Positions 8,899-20,185 of a stretch of 64,000 nt of DNA are shown here, piece after piece; within the stretch, counting starts at the first letter, position 1; each line of letters begins with the position of its first letter. Both the position numbers and the translations under genes were made by a program. Under the pieces are notes generated by a model. The model made no database searches and was not told where the DNA came from. It saw nothing but the letters and a program-made list of their open reading frames with translations. This DNA is from Musa acuminata AAA Group (Eukaryota > Streptophyta > Magnoliopsida > Zingiberales > Musaceae): positions 20,569,501 to 20,633,500 of the forward strand of contig NC_088359.1 in assembly GCF_036884655.1 (NCBI RefSeq), in the 5' to 3' direction.

Positions 8899-10787
8899 TG
8901 TTGAATCTCGGATTTTGATGATGAAGTCAATTGTCATTTGTTGTCTAATCTATGTGTTTGAGATAAGTGTGCAGGATTAACTACGATGAAAGTTAGACAA
9001 GCAGAAGGAGTTGCGCCGGAGTCAAGTTCATGATCACGTTGGGAGTTCGAGAGTTCGACGGAAGTTCGGACAGTCGTCGGAGGTTCTGCGAGAACAGATC
9101 CAAGAAGTCCAGAAGCTTGCCAAGCGAAGCTCGTCGAAACTTGCTAAGTGGATTGTCGCAAAGTCCAGGAGTTTGCCGGAAGTCCGCAGGAGCATCACCG
9201 AGGGTTCATCGGATGATCGACGGAAGTTCGCCGGAAACTCGCCGGAAGAAGCGATTGACGCACCGAAGCAAAGCTGCAGAAATTGTCTTAGATCTAATCG
9301 TAGTTAGCAAGTTGATTAAGTTGGAAAATGGGAGGTGATCCCATTAGCTTAATCTTGGGGCAATTGGGCCCCTGAAAGACTGAAATTGGGCCGAATGGAG
9401 CTAACCATTCGGACCCTGATTGCACCAGGAGGTGCAACCGCCTAGGCCAGGAGGTGGCACCGCCTAGGCTAAGCCTCCCAACGAGACTGGGCGGTGCAAC
9501 CTCCCCAGCCGGGAGGTGGCACCGCCTGAGCTCAGTCTTCGAGCAAGACTGGGCGGTGCAACCTCCCTAACAGAGAGGTGGCACCGCCTGAGCTCAGTCT
9601 TCGAGCAAGACTGGGCGGTGCAACCTCCCTGACAGAGAGGTGGCACCGCCTGAGCTCGGTCTTCAAGCTCTGCCAGGCGGTGCAACCTCTCCAGTCAAGA
9701 GGTGCAACCGCTTGATCCCGGAATTCCGGGATTTGATCGTTTTGAGCTCCAAATTTGAACTGGGTTGGGGCCTATAAATACCCCACCCATTCAGCACTGA
9801 AAAGATACAGACCTATACCGAAATCTTGATCTTTTCTGTGATTCTAAGAGCTCAAAAGTGTTGTAAAGCCTTTAAGTCTCCTCCTTCTGTTCTTCAAGTT
9901 TTGAGTTGTAAAGTGAGGAGAGAAAGGTCTGTAAAGGTTGTCTCCTGAGCCTGCCAAAAGGAGAGAAACTGTAAAAAGGGCAGTTGGCCTTCGCCTAATT
10001 GAAGGAAGGCCTCTAGTTGACGTCGGTGGAGGAAGCCAAAAGTGGAGTAGGTCAAGACTGACCGAACCACTCTAAATCTCTGGTTTGCGTTTATTTTGAG
10101 CACTTTATCATTACTGCATTCTGCGCTTTTACGAACAAGTTCTAAGTGCTGTTCTTTCCGAATCTGCATTCAGACGTAAATCGGTGTTTTCGTACATTAC
10201 AGTTTACGTTTACGTTTTGATTCTGCAAAACTGTCTTCTACGCCTTCACGAACAAGTTTTTAAGTGCTGATCTATCTGAATATGCTTTCAGACGTAAACT
10301 AGCGTTTTCGTACGATATTTACATTGCAGTTTACGTTTACGCCTTGATTCTGCAAAACTGTCTTCTGCGCTTTTATGAACGAGTTTCTAAAGTTCAGATC
10401 CCTTTGAAACTGCGTCTAGACGTAAAAATTACGTTTAGACGTAAACTGTGTAAAGACGTTTTAGACGTAAACTGAGTTTAGACGTAAATCTGCGTTTAGA
10501 CGTAAATCTGTGTTTAGACGTAAAACTGAGTTTAGACGTAAATCTGCGTTTAGATGCAAACTGCGCTTAGACGCAAAACTGCGCTTAGACGTAAACTGTG
10601 TTTAGACGCAAACTGCGCTTAGACGCAATCTGCGCTTAGACGCAAACTGCACTTAGATACAAACTGAGAATTAGCTTTTGCATCATAATAGTTTTTATTG
10701 AACGAACGCAGCTTTTGGTTTTAATCGCTGTAAGATTTCTGCTGCACTAATTCACCCCCCCCCCTCTTAGTGCTCTTGATCCTAACA
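8899..10787 (+). repeat. 3' LTR of element Y
   Basis: Same module order as the 5' LTR, with the TATA box at 9773-9780, the GC-rich array at about 9420-9715 and the 17/18-bp array at about 10416-10662. It ends CTAACA at 10787, followed by the duplicated target ACCAA. Confidence 0.92.
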
Positions 10788-11319
10788 ACCAAGTGAGTCC
10801 ATCGGAGACATGTACACCCATTTCATGGATGTCATCAATGGACTTAAAGCTCTTGGTAAAAGTTTTTCTAATTTTGAACTAGTCACTAAAATCTTAAGAT
10901 CCCTTCCAAAATGTTGGGATCCAAAAGTTACGGCCATTCAAGAGGCCAAGGATCTTAAAACATTCCCGCTCGAAGAACTTATTGGGTCTCTAATGACCTA
11001 CGAAATGAACAATATGACAAAAAGGAAACTCGAGAATAACCTTCCAAAGGACAGGAAGGATTTCGGACATAGAACACATGAAGACCACTCGAGCATAAGC
11101 TCAAGTGATGATGAACTTAAACTACAAATGAAACAAAAATTAAAAAGAAAAAAGAATGGAACTACTTGCTTTGAATGCAAGAAGAATAAAAATTGGGATG
11201 AATTGAGCTCTTCCGAAGATGAGGAGAAAATCAAGAAAGGCGAGGTGGCAAACTACGCCTCAACCACTTTCAAAAATGAGGTAATCGAAATCCCCCTAAT
11301 TTATTTCGAAATTACATAA
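10788..11319 (+). pseudogene. gag of element A, 3' part
   Basis: This continues the gag broken at 2317: residues after MKP read PSESIGDMYTHFMDVING and FPLEELIGSLMTYEM. The zinc-knuckle region is degenerate. CFECKKNKNWDE keeps the first two cysteines but lacks the H-x4-C half, and the protein ends shortly after an acidic SSSEDEE tract. The same shortened C-terminus occurs in P and Q, so it is the state of the family, not a private mutation. Confidence 0.85.
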
Positions 11320-12086
11320 TACTTTCATGAGTTATTTTTAATTTAGTTTAGGATTAATTTTCTTGAAAATTACATGTGTTATGTTAATGCAATAAAATGT
11401 TAGATATAAATCTAATGCTTATACACCTAGTAAGATTAATCTTATGTATGTGCTTGAGAAGCAAGAATGTGTCTTTTGACGATTTCTATATTTATTTTCA
11501 ATGACGATGCATGACTTTTGAAAGGAAGGCTTGATGATTTTTTTTTGAACCTTGTCTTTGGTTTTCAAACATGATGTATGGTTTTGACATATGAACAAAA
11601 TTTGAGCATGCTAAGATAAAGTTAATCATATAAATTAAAACTAAAGAAGTTTTAGTTATCTATAAGAATCATTCAAAATTATGTTCAATAAAAATGCAAA
11701 ATGATGGAATGAAAATATTAAATGTTTTAATACCATTTTATGCATGAGATTTTAAAAGTTATACATAATGATCTTGATGGTTGTTATGAAGAAATTTATT
11801 TTTCGATCCTAAATGATTGATGATATATATATATTTTTTGGCACAAAAAGGACAAAGGCATACTTATATGAAACAACTAAATAGATAAAAGTATTTTTCT
11901 TGAAAATTCTTGGTTTGATGAATCTATTTTATCATCTTTTTATGAATATTGCAATGACTTGAATTCTGTTTGAATTCAAGGTTCTATCAATATGGCATAT
12001 TGATAGGGAGAGTTTGTTTAAACTCCGGGAGTTAAGGTTAACTCCGTTAGTCATCAATTAGTTGTCATCATAAAAAAGGGGGAGAT
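11320..12086 (+). other. 3' noncoding region of element A
   Basis: AT-rich with no ORF of note. It includes short blocks shared with P (CTTGAATTC...GAATTCAAGG, TATCAATATGGCATATTGATAG) and ends in the polypurine tract AAAAAAGGGGGAGAT at 12072-12086. Confidence 0.75.
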
Positions 12087-13680
12087 TGTTGAATCTCAGA
12101 TTTTGATGATGAAACTAATTGATTGTGGTTAGATGTTTAACTGTATTTTGAGTGATGCAGGTCTACTCGATCAGGTTTAGACAGTTGACGCAGGAGGAAT
12201 TGACGTTGCGCTGAAAGAGATCACGTTAGGATATTGGATGGCTGAACGCTTCGAACGTCGGGCATCGGGCCAAGGAGAGCGAAACTGTGCCAAGGATATC
12301 GGCGTTGCGGAGGTCAACTGCCGATTGGGCAACAAGCCGCAAGAGAGGATGATGCGCCGAAGAATCGGACGAAGCGCCAACCAATGACGTGCCGGGCAAC
12401 AGAATGTCAATTCGCTTTATAATAATTGTCTAGATCGGAGTAGAGTTTTTGCTTGTGTGTGCAGGATTAACTACGATAACGACGAAGACATAAAGCAAAA
12501 CAAAGTGTCGGAGTCAAGCACGAAGGATTCATTGCGAGTTCGAGAGTTCGATGGAAGTCCGAAGGTTCGTCGGGAATGCTGCCGAAACTAGCCAAGAATG
12601 AGTAGGGAGCTTGCCGAAGGGTTTTTCGGAAGCTCGCCGGAAGGTTCGTTGGAAGTTCGCGGAGCTCACCGAGAATGATCGGAGCTTTCCGAAGAAGCTC
12701 GTTGGAACTCACCAAGATCAAATTGTGAAGTCTAGGAGCTTGTCGGGAGTCCGCAGAATGGTTTCCGAGAGTTTATCGGAAGACCGTCGGAAGTTCGCCG
12801 AAAGCTCGCCGGAAGAAGTCTTGACTTACGGACTTTGTAATAGCTTATAAAATGTCTTTAAATTCGTAGTTATCATGTTAATTAGAGTTAGGATTAGGTG
12901 TTAATCCTATAACCCAAGTAGGGGCTAATTGGGCCCGAGTTTGGACTGGTTTGGGCCAAGTTTGGAGCTCAACCAGTGAGCTGATTTGGCCTAGGCGGTG
13001 GCACCGCCCAGCACCCGTGAGCTGGGCGGTGACACCTCCTGGGCTGGGCGGTTGCACCGTCCAGCACCCGAGCACTGGGCGGTGGCACCGCCTGGCTGGG
13101 CGGTGGCACCTCCAGCACCGGGAACCCTAAGAGAATTCAAATTTTGGAGCCCAAAATTTGAATCCTCTTGAGGCCTATAAATACCCCTCTAATCTCAGCT
13201 GAGGTTACAACTTTTGAGAAGCATTTTGATTGAGAGAAAAGTCTTAGAAAGTCTTAGCAAGTCTTGTTTTCAATTTGCTAGAGAGTTCTCCTCCTCCTTT
13301 CTTATTGAAAATTTGTAAGAGGTTGAGCTGCTTGTAAAAGGTTGTAAGAGGGGTGTTTACCCTTCCATTTCAAGAGATTTGCTAGTGGAAGGTGGGAGCC
13401 TCATCGAAGAGGGGCATCGCAAGTGGAGTAGGTCATTTGACCGAACCACTCTAAAAATCGGCGTAATCTCTGGTTTGCATTTTATTATTGTCATTTACAT
13501 TACTGCAAATCTTCTTACTACTTTAGTTCCTTATTACCCTTGCTGCGCAATTTTAAGAATACGCTTTCAAGTTAAACTTTTCAAGTTCCGTTCTTATCGT
13601 ACGAAAGATTTTGTTAAAATCGAAGTTTTAATCCGCTGCACTAATTCACCCCCCCCTCTTAGTGCCGCTCCGATCCTAAC
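12087..13680 (+). repeat. 3' LTR of element A
   Basis: Starts TGTTGAATCTCAG after the polypurine tract and ends ...CGATCCTAAC at 13680, lacking the final A. It has the A-type head (GAAACTAATTGATT), the module ACGAAGACATAAAGC, GC-rich GGCGGTGGCACCGCC motifs, and TATA at 13176-13183. It lacks the long 17-bp array of the Y and P LTRs. From 12898 onward it closely matches 1098-1871. Confidence 0.9.
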
Positions 13681-14050
13681 TGCTCCGGTGCGTCAATCGC
13701 TTCTTTCGGTGAGCTTTCGGCGAACTTCCGACGAACACCCGACGAACCTCCGGCAATACTCCGACGGACTTCCGGCAAACTCCTGGACTTACGATGATCC
13801 ACTTGGCGAGTTCCGACGAGCTTCTTTTGGCAAGCTTCTGGACTTCTCGGATTTGTTCCCGCAGAACCTCCGACGACCGTCGGGACTTCCGTCGAGCTCT
13901 CGAACTCCCAACGTGATCATAGTCTTGACTCCGGCGTAACTCCTACTACATGTCTTACTTTCATCGTAGTTAATCCTGCACACTTATCTCAACATATAGA
14001 TTAGATAACAAATGACAATTGACGTCATCATCAAAATTCGAGATTCAACA
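13681..14050 (-). mobile_element. Minus-strand LTR fragment between A and the copia E pol
   Basis: Reverse-complement LTR sequence running from the CGGCGAACTTCCG module to the terminus GAGATTCAACA (14041-14050). It abuts a copia pol coding region on the right and the A LTR on the left. The simplest order is that a minus element entered E pol and A later entered that minus LTR. No duplication could be confirmed for either event. Confidence 0.8.
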
Positions 14051-14813
14051 AGACCTCATACCGATAAGATATGGGATATCGCTTTCTACGAGTATGTCCC
14101 CAAAGACTCTAGAAGAAAGGACGAGCATAGATATGATACCTTATGCCTCAGCAATACGGTTTATCATGTATGTCATGCTATGTACTAGGCCTGATATAGC
14201 GCATGCTCTAAGTGTCACGAGCAGGTATCAAGCGGATCCAGGCTTGGAGCATTGGAAAGCAGTAAAGTGTATCCTTAAGTACTTGAGAAGGACTAAGGAT
14301 CTTTTATTAGTATATGGAGGTAGTAGCCTTAAGGTTGAAGGCTACATAAACTCAAGTTTTCAATCTGATGCAGATGATAGCAAGTCGAATTCGGGATATG
14401 TGTACACCTTGAATGGAGGAGTAGTGTGCTGGAAGAGTTCCAAGCAAGATACTACTGCTAACTCGACCACAGATGCGAAGTACATTGCTGCATCAGATAC
14501 AACAAAGGAGGGAGTCTGGTTGAAGAAGTTCATCAGAGATTTGGGAGTCGTGTCGGGTAGCGAGGAGCCGATCTCCTTATATTGTGACAATAACGGGGCG
14601 ATTGCTCAAGTGAAGGAACCTAGGTCTAATCAGAAATCTAGGCATGTTCTGAGGAGGTTCCACCTTATCAGAGAGATCGTAACCCGAGGAGATGTAGTAG
14701 TAGAAAGAGTTTCATCCGAAGATAACATTACAGATCCACTAACAAAGCTGTTGTCTCAGATTGTCTTTGAGCGTCACAAGGGTCTGATGGGGATCAGACA
14801 CATAAGTGATTAA
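14051..14813 (+). pseudogene. copia family E pol fragment: RT tail and RNase H
   Basis: Encodes the end of a Ty1/copia reverse transcriptase connection (PYASAIRFIMYVMLCTRPDI) and the RNase H domain: GYVYTLNGGVVCWKSSKQ, YCDNNGAIAQVKEPR, HLIREIVTRGDVVVERV, DPLTKLLS. It stops just before a polypurine tract. The usual TEAEY motif reads TDAKY, so the conserved acidic residue near the RNase H active site is altered. Everything upstream (gag, PR, INT, most of RT) is missing because a minus LTR begins at 14050. This family differs from the Sirevirus-like elements, having another LTR and another tract (AAGTGGGAGA). Confidence 0.9.
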
Positions 14814-14833
14814 CTTTAGGTCAAGTGGGAGAC

Positions 14834-14935
14834 TGCTAGTAATAGGTACCGATCAAGCCAATCACGTGAGTGATGGCACGTGTGACTTGATACAGAATCT
14901 TTTTTGCTTATTATATTTTAGCATATATTACTTTA

Positions 14936-15013
<78 letters not shown>

Positions 15014-16484
15014 GATGTCCTTGGATTTGTGCAATGGGAATCGGATCGTGATGAGATCACAAAAATGAGATCGATTCACCTTTAAACACATATCCTAAAT
15101 AATCCTGGTCATAAGTTACTCGAGAGGGACATCGTGATAACTGGGACAGACTAGTGTGTTGTATACCCGTCCAAATGATGGATGCAGCGGGTCTCATAGT
15201 TGCTCATGTAGGGACACTAGGGATACAGTACATGTGCTCATTGGAGAATGAGTTTATTGATTGATCCGCTTACGGAATGCTGGATGGTTGATGATGCCTT
15301 ATTGTCAAACAGCGATTCCGTAGTCCTAGTGGTATATCTGGTCTTTAGACATGAGACACCAAGGATGTCTTGTATGAGTGCTCCACTCTTTGATACCAAA
15401 CTTATAGCTTTGGCTATCCCAAATCTATTATAGTTGGTCATTGGGAGTGGTAGTCGACCTTACGAGGGCTATTGAGTGTCGATAGAGGATCATCCACTCT
15501 CAGCGTCATGAGAGGAATATCCCATGTGTTCTTGCTAAGACAAATCCCTGGCCAGGGTCATTCAGGTTGAGAAGAAAGAGTTCTCCGGGAGAATCCGATT
15601 AGAGCGAGACTCGAGTAGAAACCGTATGGGTTTGACAGAACCATGCTCGATATACGGTCTCTAGGATATTAGATGGATGAGGGACTATAGGTACACGGTA
15701 ATTGAGGACAGATATGTCCAATGGATTGGATTCCCCTATATCGTCTGGGGACTACGGCGTAGTGGCTTAGTACGTCCGTAGTCGATGAGTCAAGTGAATT
15801 ATTACAGAGATAATAATTCACTGAGTTAGAAGGAGTTCTGACAGGTATGAGTTATGGCCAGCTCGATATTGGGCATAGAGGGTCACACACATATGGTAGG
15901 CATTGCGATGAGTAGAGGTTCGGATATGAAATATCCGATGGAGCCCTTGTCTTATTGGATATCCAATAAGCCCCTGAATTATTGGATCCCATGGACGAGA
16001 TCCAATAAGAGCCCATGAGAGATTATTGGATAGAGATCCACTAATCTAAAAAACTTGGGTTATTGGATGTAGATCTAATACCCACTAGGCGAGGATCCAT
16101 TAGGGTTTGATAGGGGACCTCTATAAATAGGAGGGATTCAGAGCCTCATAGGCTAGAGCCTTTGCTTGCCTCTCCTATTCTCCTTCCCCTCTCCACCTCA
16201 GAGAAGGCTTGGAGTTTTGAGGAGCGTCGTCGCAGCCCTGCTGTGTGGATCACCGCTAGAGAGGAGGACGCTTGACCTCCTTCACCCTCTCCTAAGGATC
16301 TGCAAGAAAATAGGGATATACGATCTCCCTATGTAACACAATCTATTATATACGCAGTTTTTCAGTTTCGTGAATTTTGCGCACCAATCTTCGCATGACG
16401 ACGAACATATCTTTGGGAATCGGGGATTTTGTTTTCTTGTTCTTCCGCTGCGCATGTAATGTCGCCCCAATGATTTTCCTGACA
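14834..16484 (+). repeat. 3' LTR of copia family E
   Basis: Follows the tract AAGTGGGAGAC. It starts TGCTAGTAATAG (TG) and ends near CCTGACA (CA). It has a TATA box at 16122-16129 and a pure AT microsatellite. Related copies are 58592-59557 (with a large internal deletion) and 29997-31229 (minus, truncated). Confidence 0.82.
14941..15010. repeat. (AT)35 microsatellite
   Basis: Seventy uninterrupted bases of alternating AT inside the E LTR. At the same place the copy near 58700 has only a short TATTGCATATATGCATA stretch, so the array expanded in this copy. Confidence 0.97.
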
Positions 16485-17372
16485 TACTAGATAACATAAG
16501 ATTCACGTTTGTAATCAATTGTTTCTAGATTGAGTTAATTTAGGTCTAATTGAGTCGGTATTAGGGTAAAACAATGCCAACTCAATTAAGGGCCAACTAG
16601 GCTTGAATTGGGACTATTTTAGGCTAAGTGGAAGGCCCATTCAGTGACCCATAGCTGGCCCAATTGGTGACACCACTAGACTAGGTGGTGGTACTGCCTA
16701 GACATAGTCTCCCAAACTATGTCAAGTAGTGGTACTGCCCAGTGTTAGTGTTGCAAGCAGTGGTATCGCCTAGCACAAGCAGTGGTACCGCCCAGCACAA
16801 GCGATGGTACCGTCGGGACTCAAAAAACTCAAGATGTGACCTTTTTTTACTTCATTTTTTAAGTCGTTTGAGGTCTATAAATACCCTACCCTTTCCTACT
16901 TAGTGAAGCATGAAATTGAGTAGAAAGGGGGGAAAGAATACTTGAGAAAAATTGAAAACTCTCTTAGGATTTAGAGTCTCTCCCTCCTAGAAGTTTTCTA
17001 AGGGAGAAGTGAGGTCTAAAAGAGATGTGTAAAGATTCTCTTCTGAGCATATGAAAAGGAGAAAGAGTTATAAGAGAGTAGTTGATCTTCGCCCATTAAA
17101 TGGAGATTGGTAGTGGAAGCCTATGACCTCGAGTGAAGAGGAATTGAGAGTGGATGTAGGTCATAACGATTGAACCACTATAAATTTAGTTTGTATTTAC
17201 TTTATGCTTTTTATTCATATTACAAACTGATTTACTTATTCACTATACTTATGAACGCTTTCAAGTTAAACTCATCTTTTTGATATGAGCTTTATCAAAT
17301 GAGATTTCAAACCATTAAAATTTTACAAAAGTACTAATTCATCTCCTCTCTTAGTGTCGAAACGATCCTAAC
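16485..17372 (+). mobile_element. Diverged plus-strand LTR 3' portion (family D)
   Basis: Shares the architecture of the A and Y LTRs but is strongly diverged: GGTGGTACTGCC motifs in place of GGTGGCACCGCC, TATAAATA at 16876-16883, a leader, CTCTTAGTGTCG, and the terminus CGATCCTAACA at 17372. Neither a primer site nor gag follows, and its 5' end is missing. Confidence 0.7.
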
Positions 17373-18612
17373 AAAAGATACATGGGTTAGTGAGCTTCTT
17401 GACACCTTATGAGTAATACCGAATCATCTTAAAGACTTATCAAGAAAATCATTCTTTAGCTTGGCCTATGAACTGAGGCAATCTAACCGCCTGAAGTCAT
17501 CTTCCCAACACCCATAATTGGGAACTTTAAAGAAGAATCCTTTCAAAGGGGATTTAATACAAACATTGACCGCATTAGCAAGGTTAGGGCGACTACACAC
17601 CCAGGGATGATGAAGTATAGAAAGGCTGTAGTGAAATTCTACAATCATCAAGTGCATTCCTGATATATTAGCCTATAGGTGACTTTATTATTTGGAAGGC
17701 GGAAGTCAAAGACTCAACTTAAGCAAACAAGCCATCAATTTGTTCTTCAGAGACACCACTGATATATTCAGATCAAACTATAACAAGTTAAGCACATAAC
17801 ACAACTAAATTAGAGCATTAATTTGGTGGTGCCATCTAACAATGATATATTGATTTAAGTTAGTGGATGGAGCTTTGCCAAATGCACTCACCACAGGAAT
17901 ATCATCCTATCAAGCTAGATAACTTAAATTCATCCATCATTATGTGAATGACATCAAGTAATCATCACAAACCATTGGGTATCATATCCGATTGGATCTG
18001 ACATAATAGTCAAAACAATATGCCTATCGAAAGCCGAGGTGACAATGATAGCTCACACATGTAAATAGATATATTGACAAATTCATCATGGGGCCTAACT
18101 ACATATATGACAAAAGGAATCCTAAACGATATAACTATGCTGAATTGAACGACACCCAAGTTTGGCAATAGTGGTTAAATCAGCCCAAGTGCTCATTTGA
18201 TGACAACGTGGACACATTAACTCAAAGTGCTCCTTCAACGTCAGCATAACTAAATCGGCTCAAAGTACCCCTTTGATGATAATATAATCAAATTTGCCTA
18301 AAACGCTCCTTTAGTGATAACATGACTAAATGGACCCAAAATGCTTTTTTGATGACAATACGGTTAAATCGACCCAAAGTGCTCTTTTGATAACTATACG
18401 ACGGAATTGACCTAAAGCGCTCATCCAACAACATTGTGTTGAATTAAACAAAAATTTATCCCACATGGATAAACCATCGATGTGATTTTACTCTTCATGA
18501 CCGATAGTCAAATAGATATTATATTATGTCCCGACTCTAAGTAAGTAAAGAAAGTTGCTAAGACCCCCCTATGGATGAACTTGTATGCACATCAAGGTAA
18601 AGATGGGGAGCA
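17373..18612. other. Unclassified repeat-derived DNA, possibly the 3' end of a gypsy element
   Basis: No supported ORF. A 38-bp minisatellite lies inside. The stretch ends with a purine tract (AAAGATGGGGAGCA, about 18599-18612) directly before TGTGACATAGG. That looks like a polypurine tract followed by an LTR start. The assignment to Ty3/gypsy is a guess. Confidence 0.35.
18177..18441 (+). repeat. 38-bp minisatellite, about 7 degenerate copies
   Basis: Consecutive units of 36-39 bp, five of them exactly 38. Each starts close to AAATCGACCCAAAGTGCTC and continues with TTTGATGACAATA-like sequence. Copies differ at many positions, so the array is old. Confidence 0.8.
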
Positions 18613-20125
18613 TGTGACATAGGTATAATGTTGCAAGAAGGCAATCGAAACTACATCACCAAGTGGCCAACACCCCCTCGTTATATTGTCTAACACTCCA
18701 TCGTTAGATAACTGATATCTCAACACCATATGGCTGGCATTATATTACTCTCCATACATGATGACCCATTCATAATTGCACCAAGCTCTCTAGATTCAAC
18801 TTTATATGATCACAACTAACACTAGAAGAAACATATAACCATTCCTGACATTAAACCATGATCTTAATTTTAACTGTCCTAAAAGGCTCCTTTAAGTATA
18901 TTCTCCATGCTAGACTCTCTCATAATGCATGCACTCGACACTAGCACCTAGTCTAATTCATCGACTCAAAAGCTAACATAGGCTTCAGAGGAGAGTTCTG
19001 CGGGGTTCGATGTAATTCCACAAGAAACAATCTCAGAACCTCTTTGCTTGATAATTCACACTTAGACAAATACGAAGTAAGAACTCAGTTGGCTTTGAAT
19101 CAACATACTAATCAACATAACCAGAATCTATTTTAACCGGTATGTTTTTAGATAGATTCGATAAACGGATGTATTTTAATTCATTTTCGAGTGTAATGAA
19201 TTAAATTCCACCAAACGATATCAAATTTCATGAGTTAGTTGGAACATGATTCTAATAAGGATTTTAGTGAAATTTTTTAGTGATTTTATGATAATAAAAT
19301 TGACACATTTTTGGTAGATTATGCAAACAAAGTGTATTTTAGTTATTTTTATTATGTTAAGAAAATTAATTATCAAATTCAGTATGTTTTTGTTTTTGGA
19401 TGGGTTATATGAACGAGTATATTTCAAATTATTTGCAAGTGTAACAAGCCAATTTCAACCAAACTATCTTAGACTTTTGTAAAATACTAAAATTCTAATT
19501 TTATTTTATTTTTGAGTGTAACAATATCAACCTCAACCAAACTATATCAACGTTTCACAATTATACTAGAACAAGATTACAAGGATCATACATTTTTCTT
19601 TTCATTTTATGATAAAATTAGAATAATTTTCATCAAAGTTAACATGTTTTTGGATGAACAAATATATTTTAGTTTATTTTCCAATATATCAAATATTTTT
19701 CCAGATATATTATAAAAAGGAGGACGAGAGCAAAAAGGTGGACGACAAGCTTTAAGAAATTTTGAATTAGTTCATTGACCCAAACATGCTCAAAAAACTT
19801 ATAAAAAATATTATTAAGATTAAAGACTATTTTTTTAAAAAAAAGACACCATCTCGTAATCTGATAATTTTTTAATAAAAGAAATCATCTTCGATAAAAA
19901 GTAATTACGAGAGGCATTAGTGAGAGGAAGGGTTAGATAGCAGAGAAAATATAGAGGTAAATGAGTTTGCAGTTATATTTTACTGTGAAAAACCAATGTT
20001 TACTTGCATGTTTGACTTGGACGCCATTATTGTGGACACATGGCAGACCACAAACCGGACTACTACAATGACAGAGCAGGACCTTGAAATTTTGCCTGTC
20101 TCCCAGCATCAAGGAAATAATACAA
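18613..20125. other. Possible LTR remnant, then AT-rich degenerate repeats
   Basis: 18613 to about 19050 may be an LTR beginning TGTGACATAGG, with its end not determined. From about 19130 to 19720 a block with GTGTAA...CAACCAAACTAT recurs at about 19195, 19440 and 19516, and an ATGTTTTTGGATG block at about 19142, 19382 and 19642. That suggests a degenerate tandem repeat of roughly 240-260 bp. No coding sequence is seen. The last few hundred bases would include the 3' UTR and terminator of NDUFS4, which I cannot place. Confidence 0.35.
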
Positions 20126-20185
20126 CTACCGTTCTTCGGTTTTGGGTGGACCCTTCCACTTGAAATTGTCTGAATAGGATTTGGG
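20126..20185 (-). CDS. NDUFS4: NDUFS4 terminal exon 5
   Basis: Codes [19 protein letters not shown] then TAG. The acceptor TTTTGCAG is at 20186 upward. SDNFKWKG is the hallmark C-terminus of NDUFS4. Confidence 0.95.
   Translation of the reverse strand, partial: PKSYSDNFKWKGPPKTEER

Larger units (their letters stand above)
2318..10787 (+). mobile_element. Element Y: complete non-autonomous Sirevirus-like LTR retrotransposon
   Basis: Both LTRs begin TGTTGAATCTCG and end GATCCTAACA: 5' LTR 2318-4239 (1922 bp), 3' LTR 8899-10787 (1889 bp). The 5-bp target duplication ACCAA (2313-2317 and 10788-10792) lies within gag of element A. The primer site is at 4242-4253 and the polypurine tract AAAAAGGGGGAGAT at 8885-8898. 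The interior holds a long gag (4291-5874) and an accessory ORF (6683-7789). It has no protease, integrase, reverse transcriptase or RNase H. LTR length differs mainly in tandem-repeat copy number. Element R is the same kind in opposite orientation. With no polymerase, its mobility must have depended on a relative. Confidence 0.93.

Noticed and set aside
14806..15015. ORF encoding a run of Ile-Tyr
   Set aside because: It is translation of the AT microsatellite in the E LTR.
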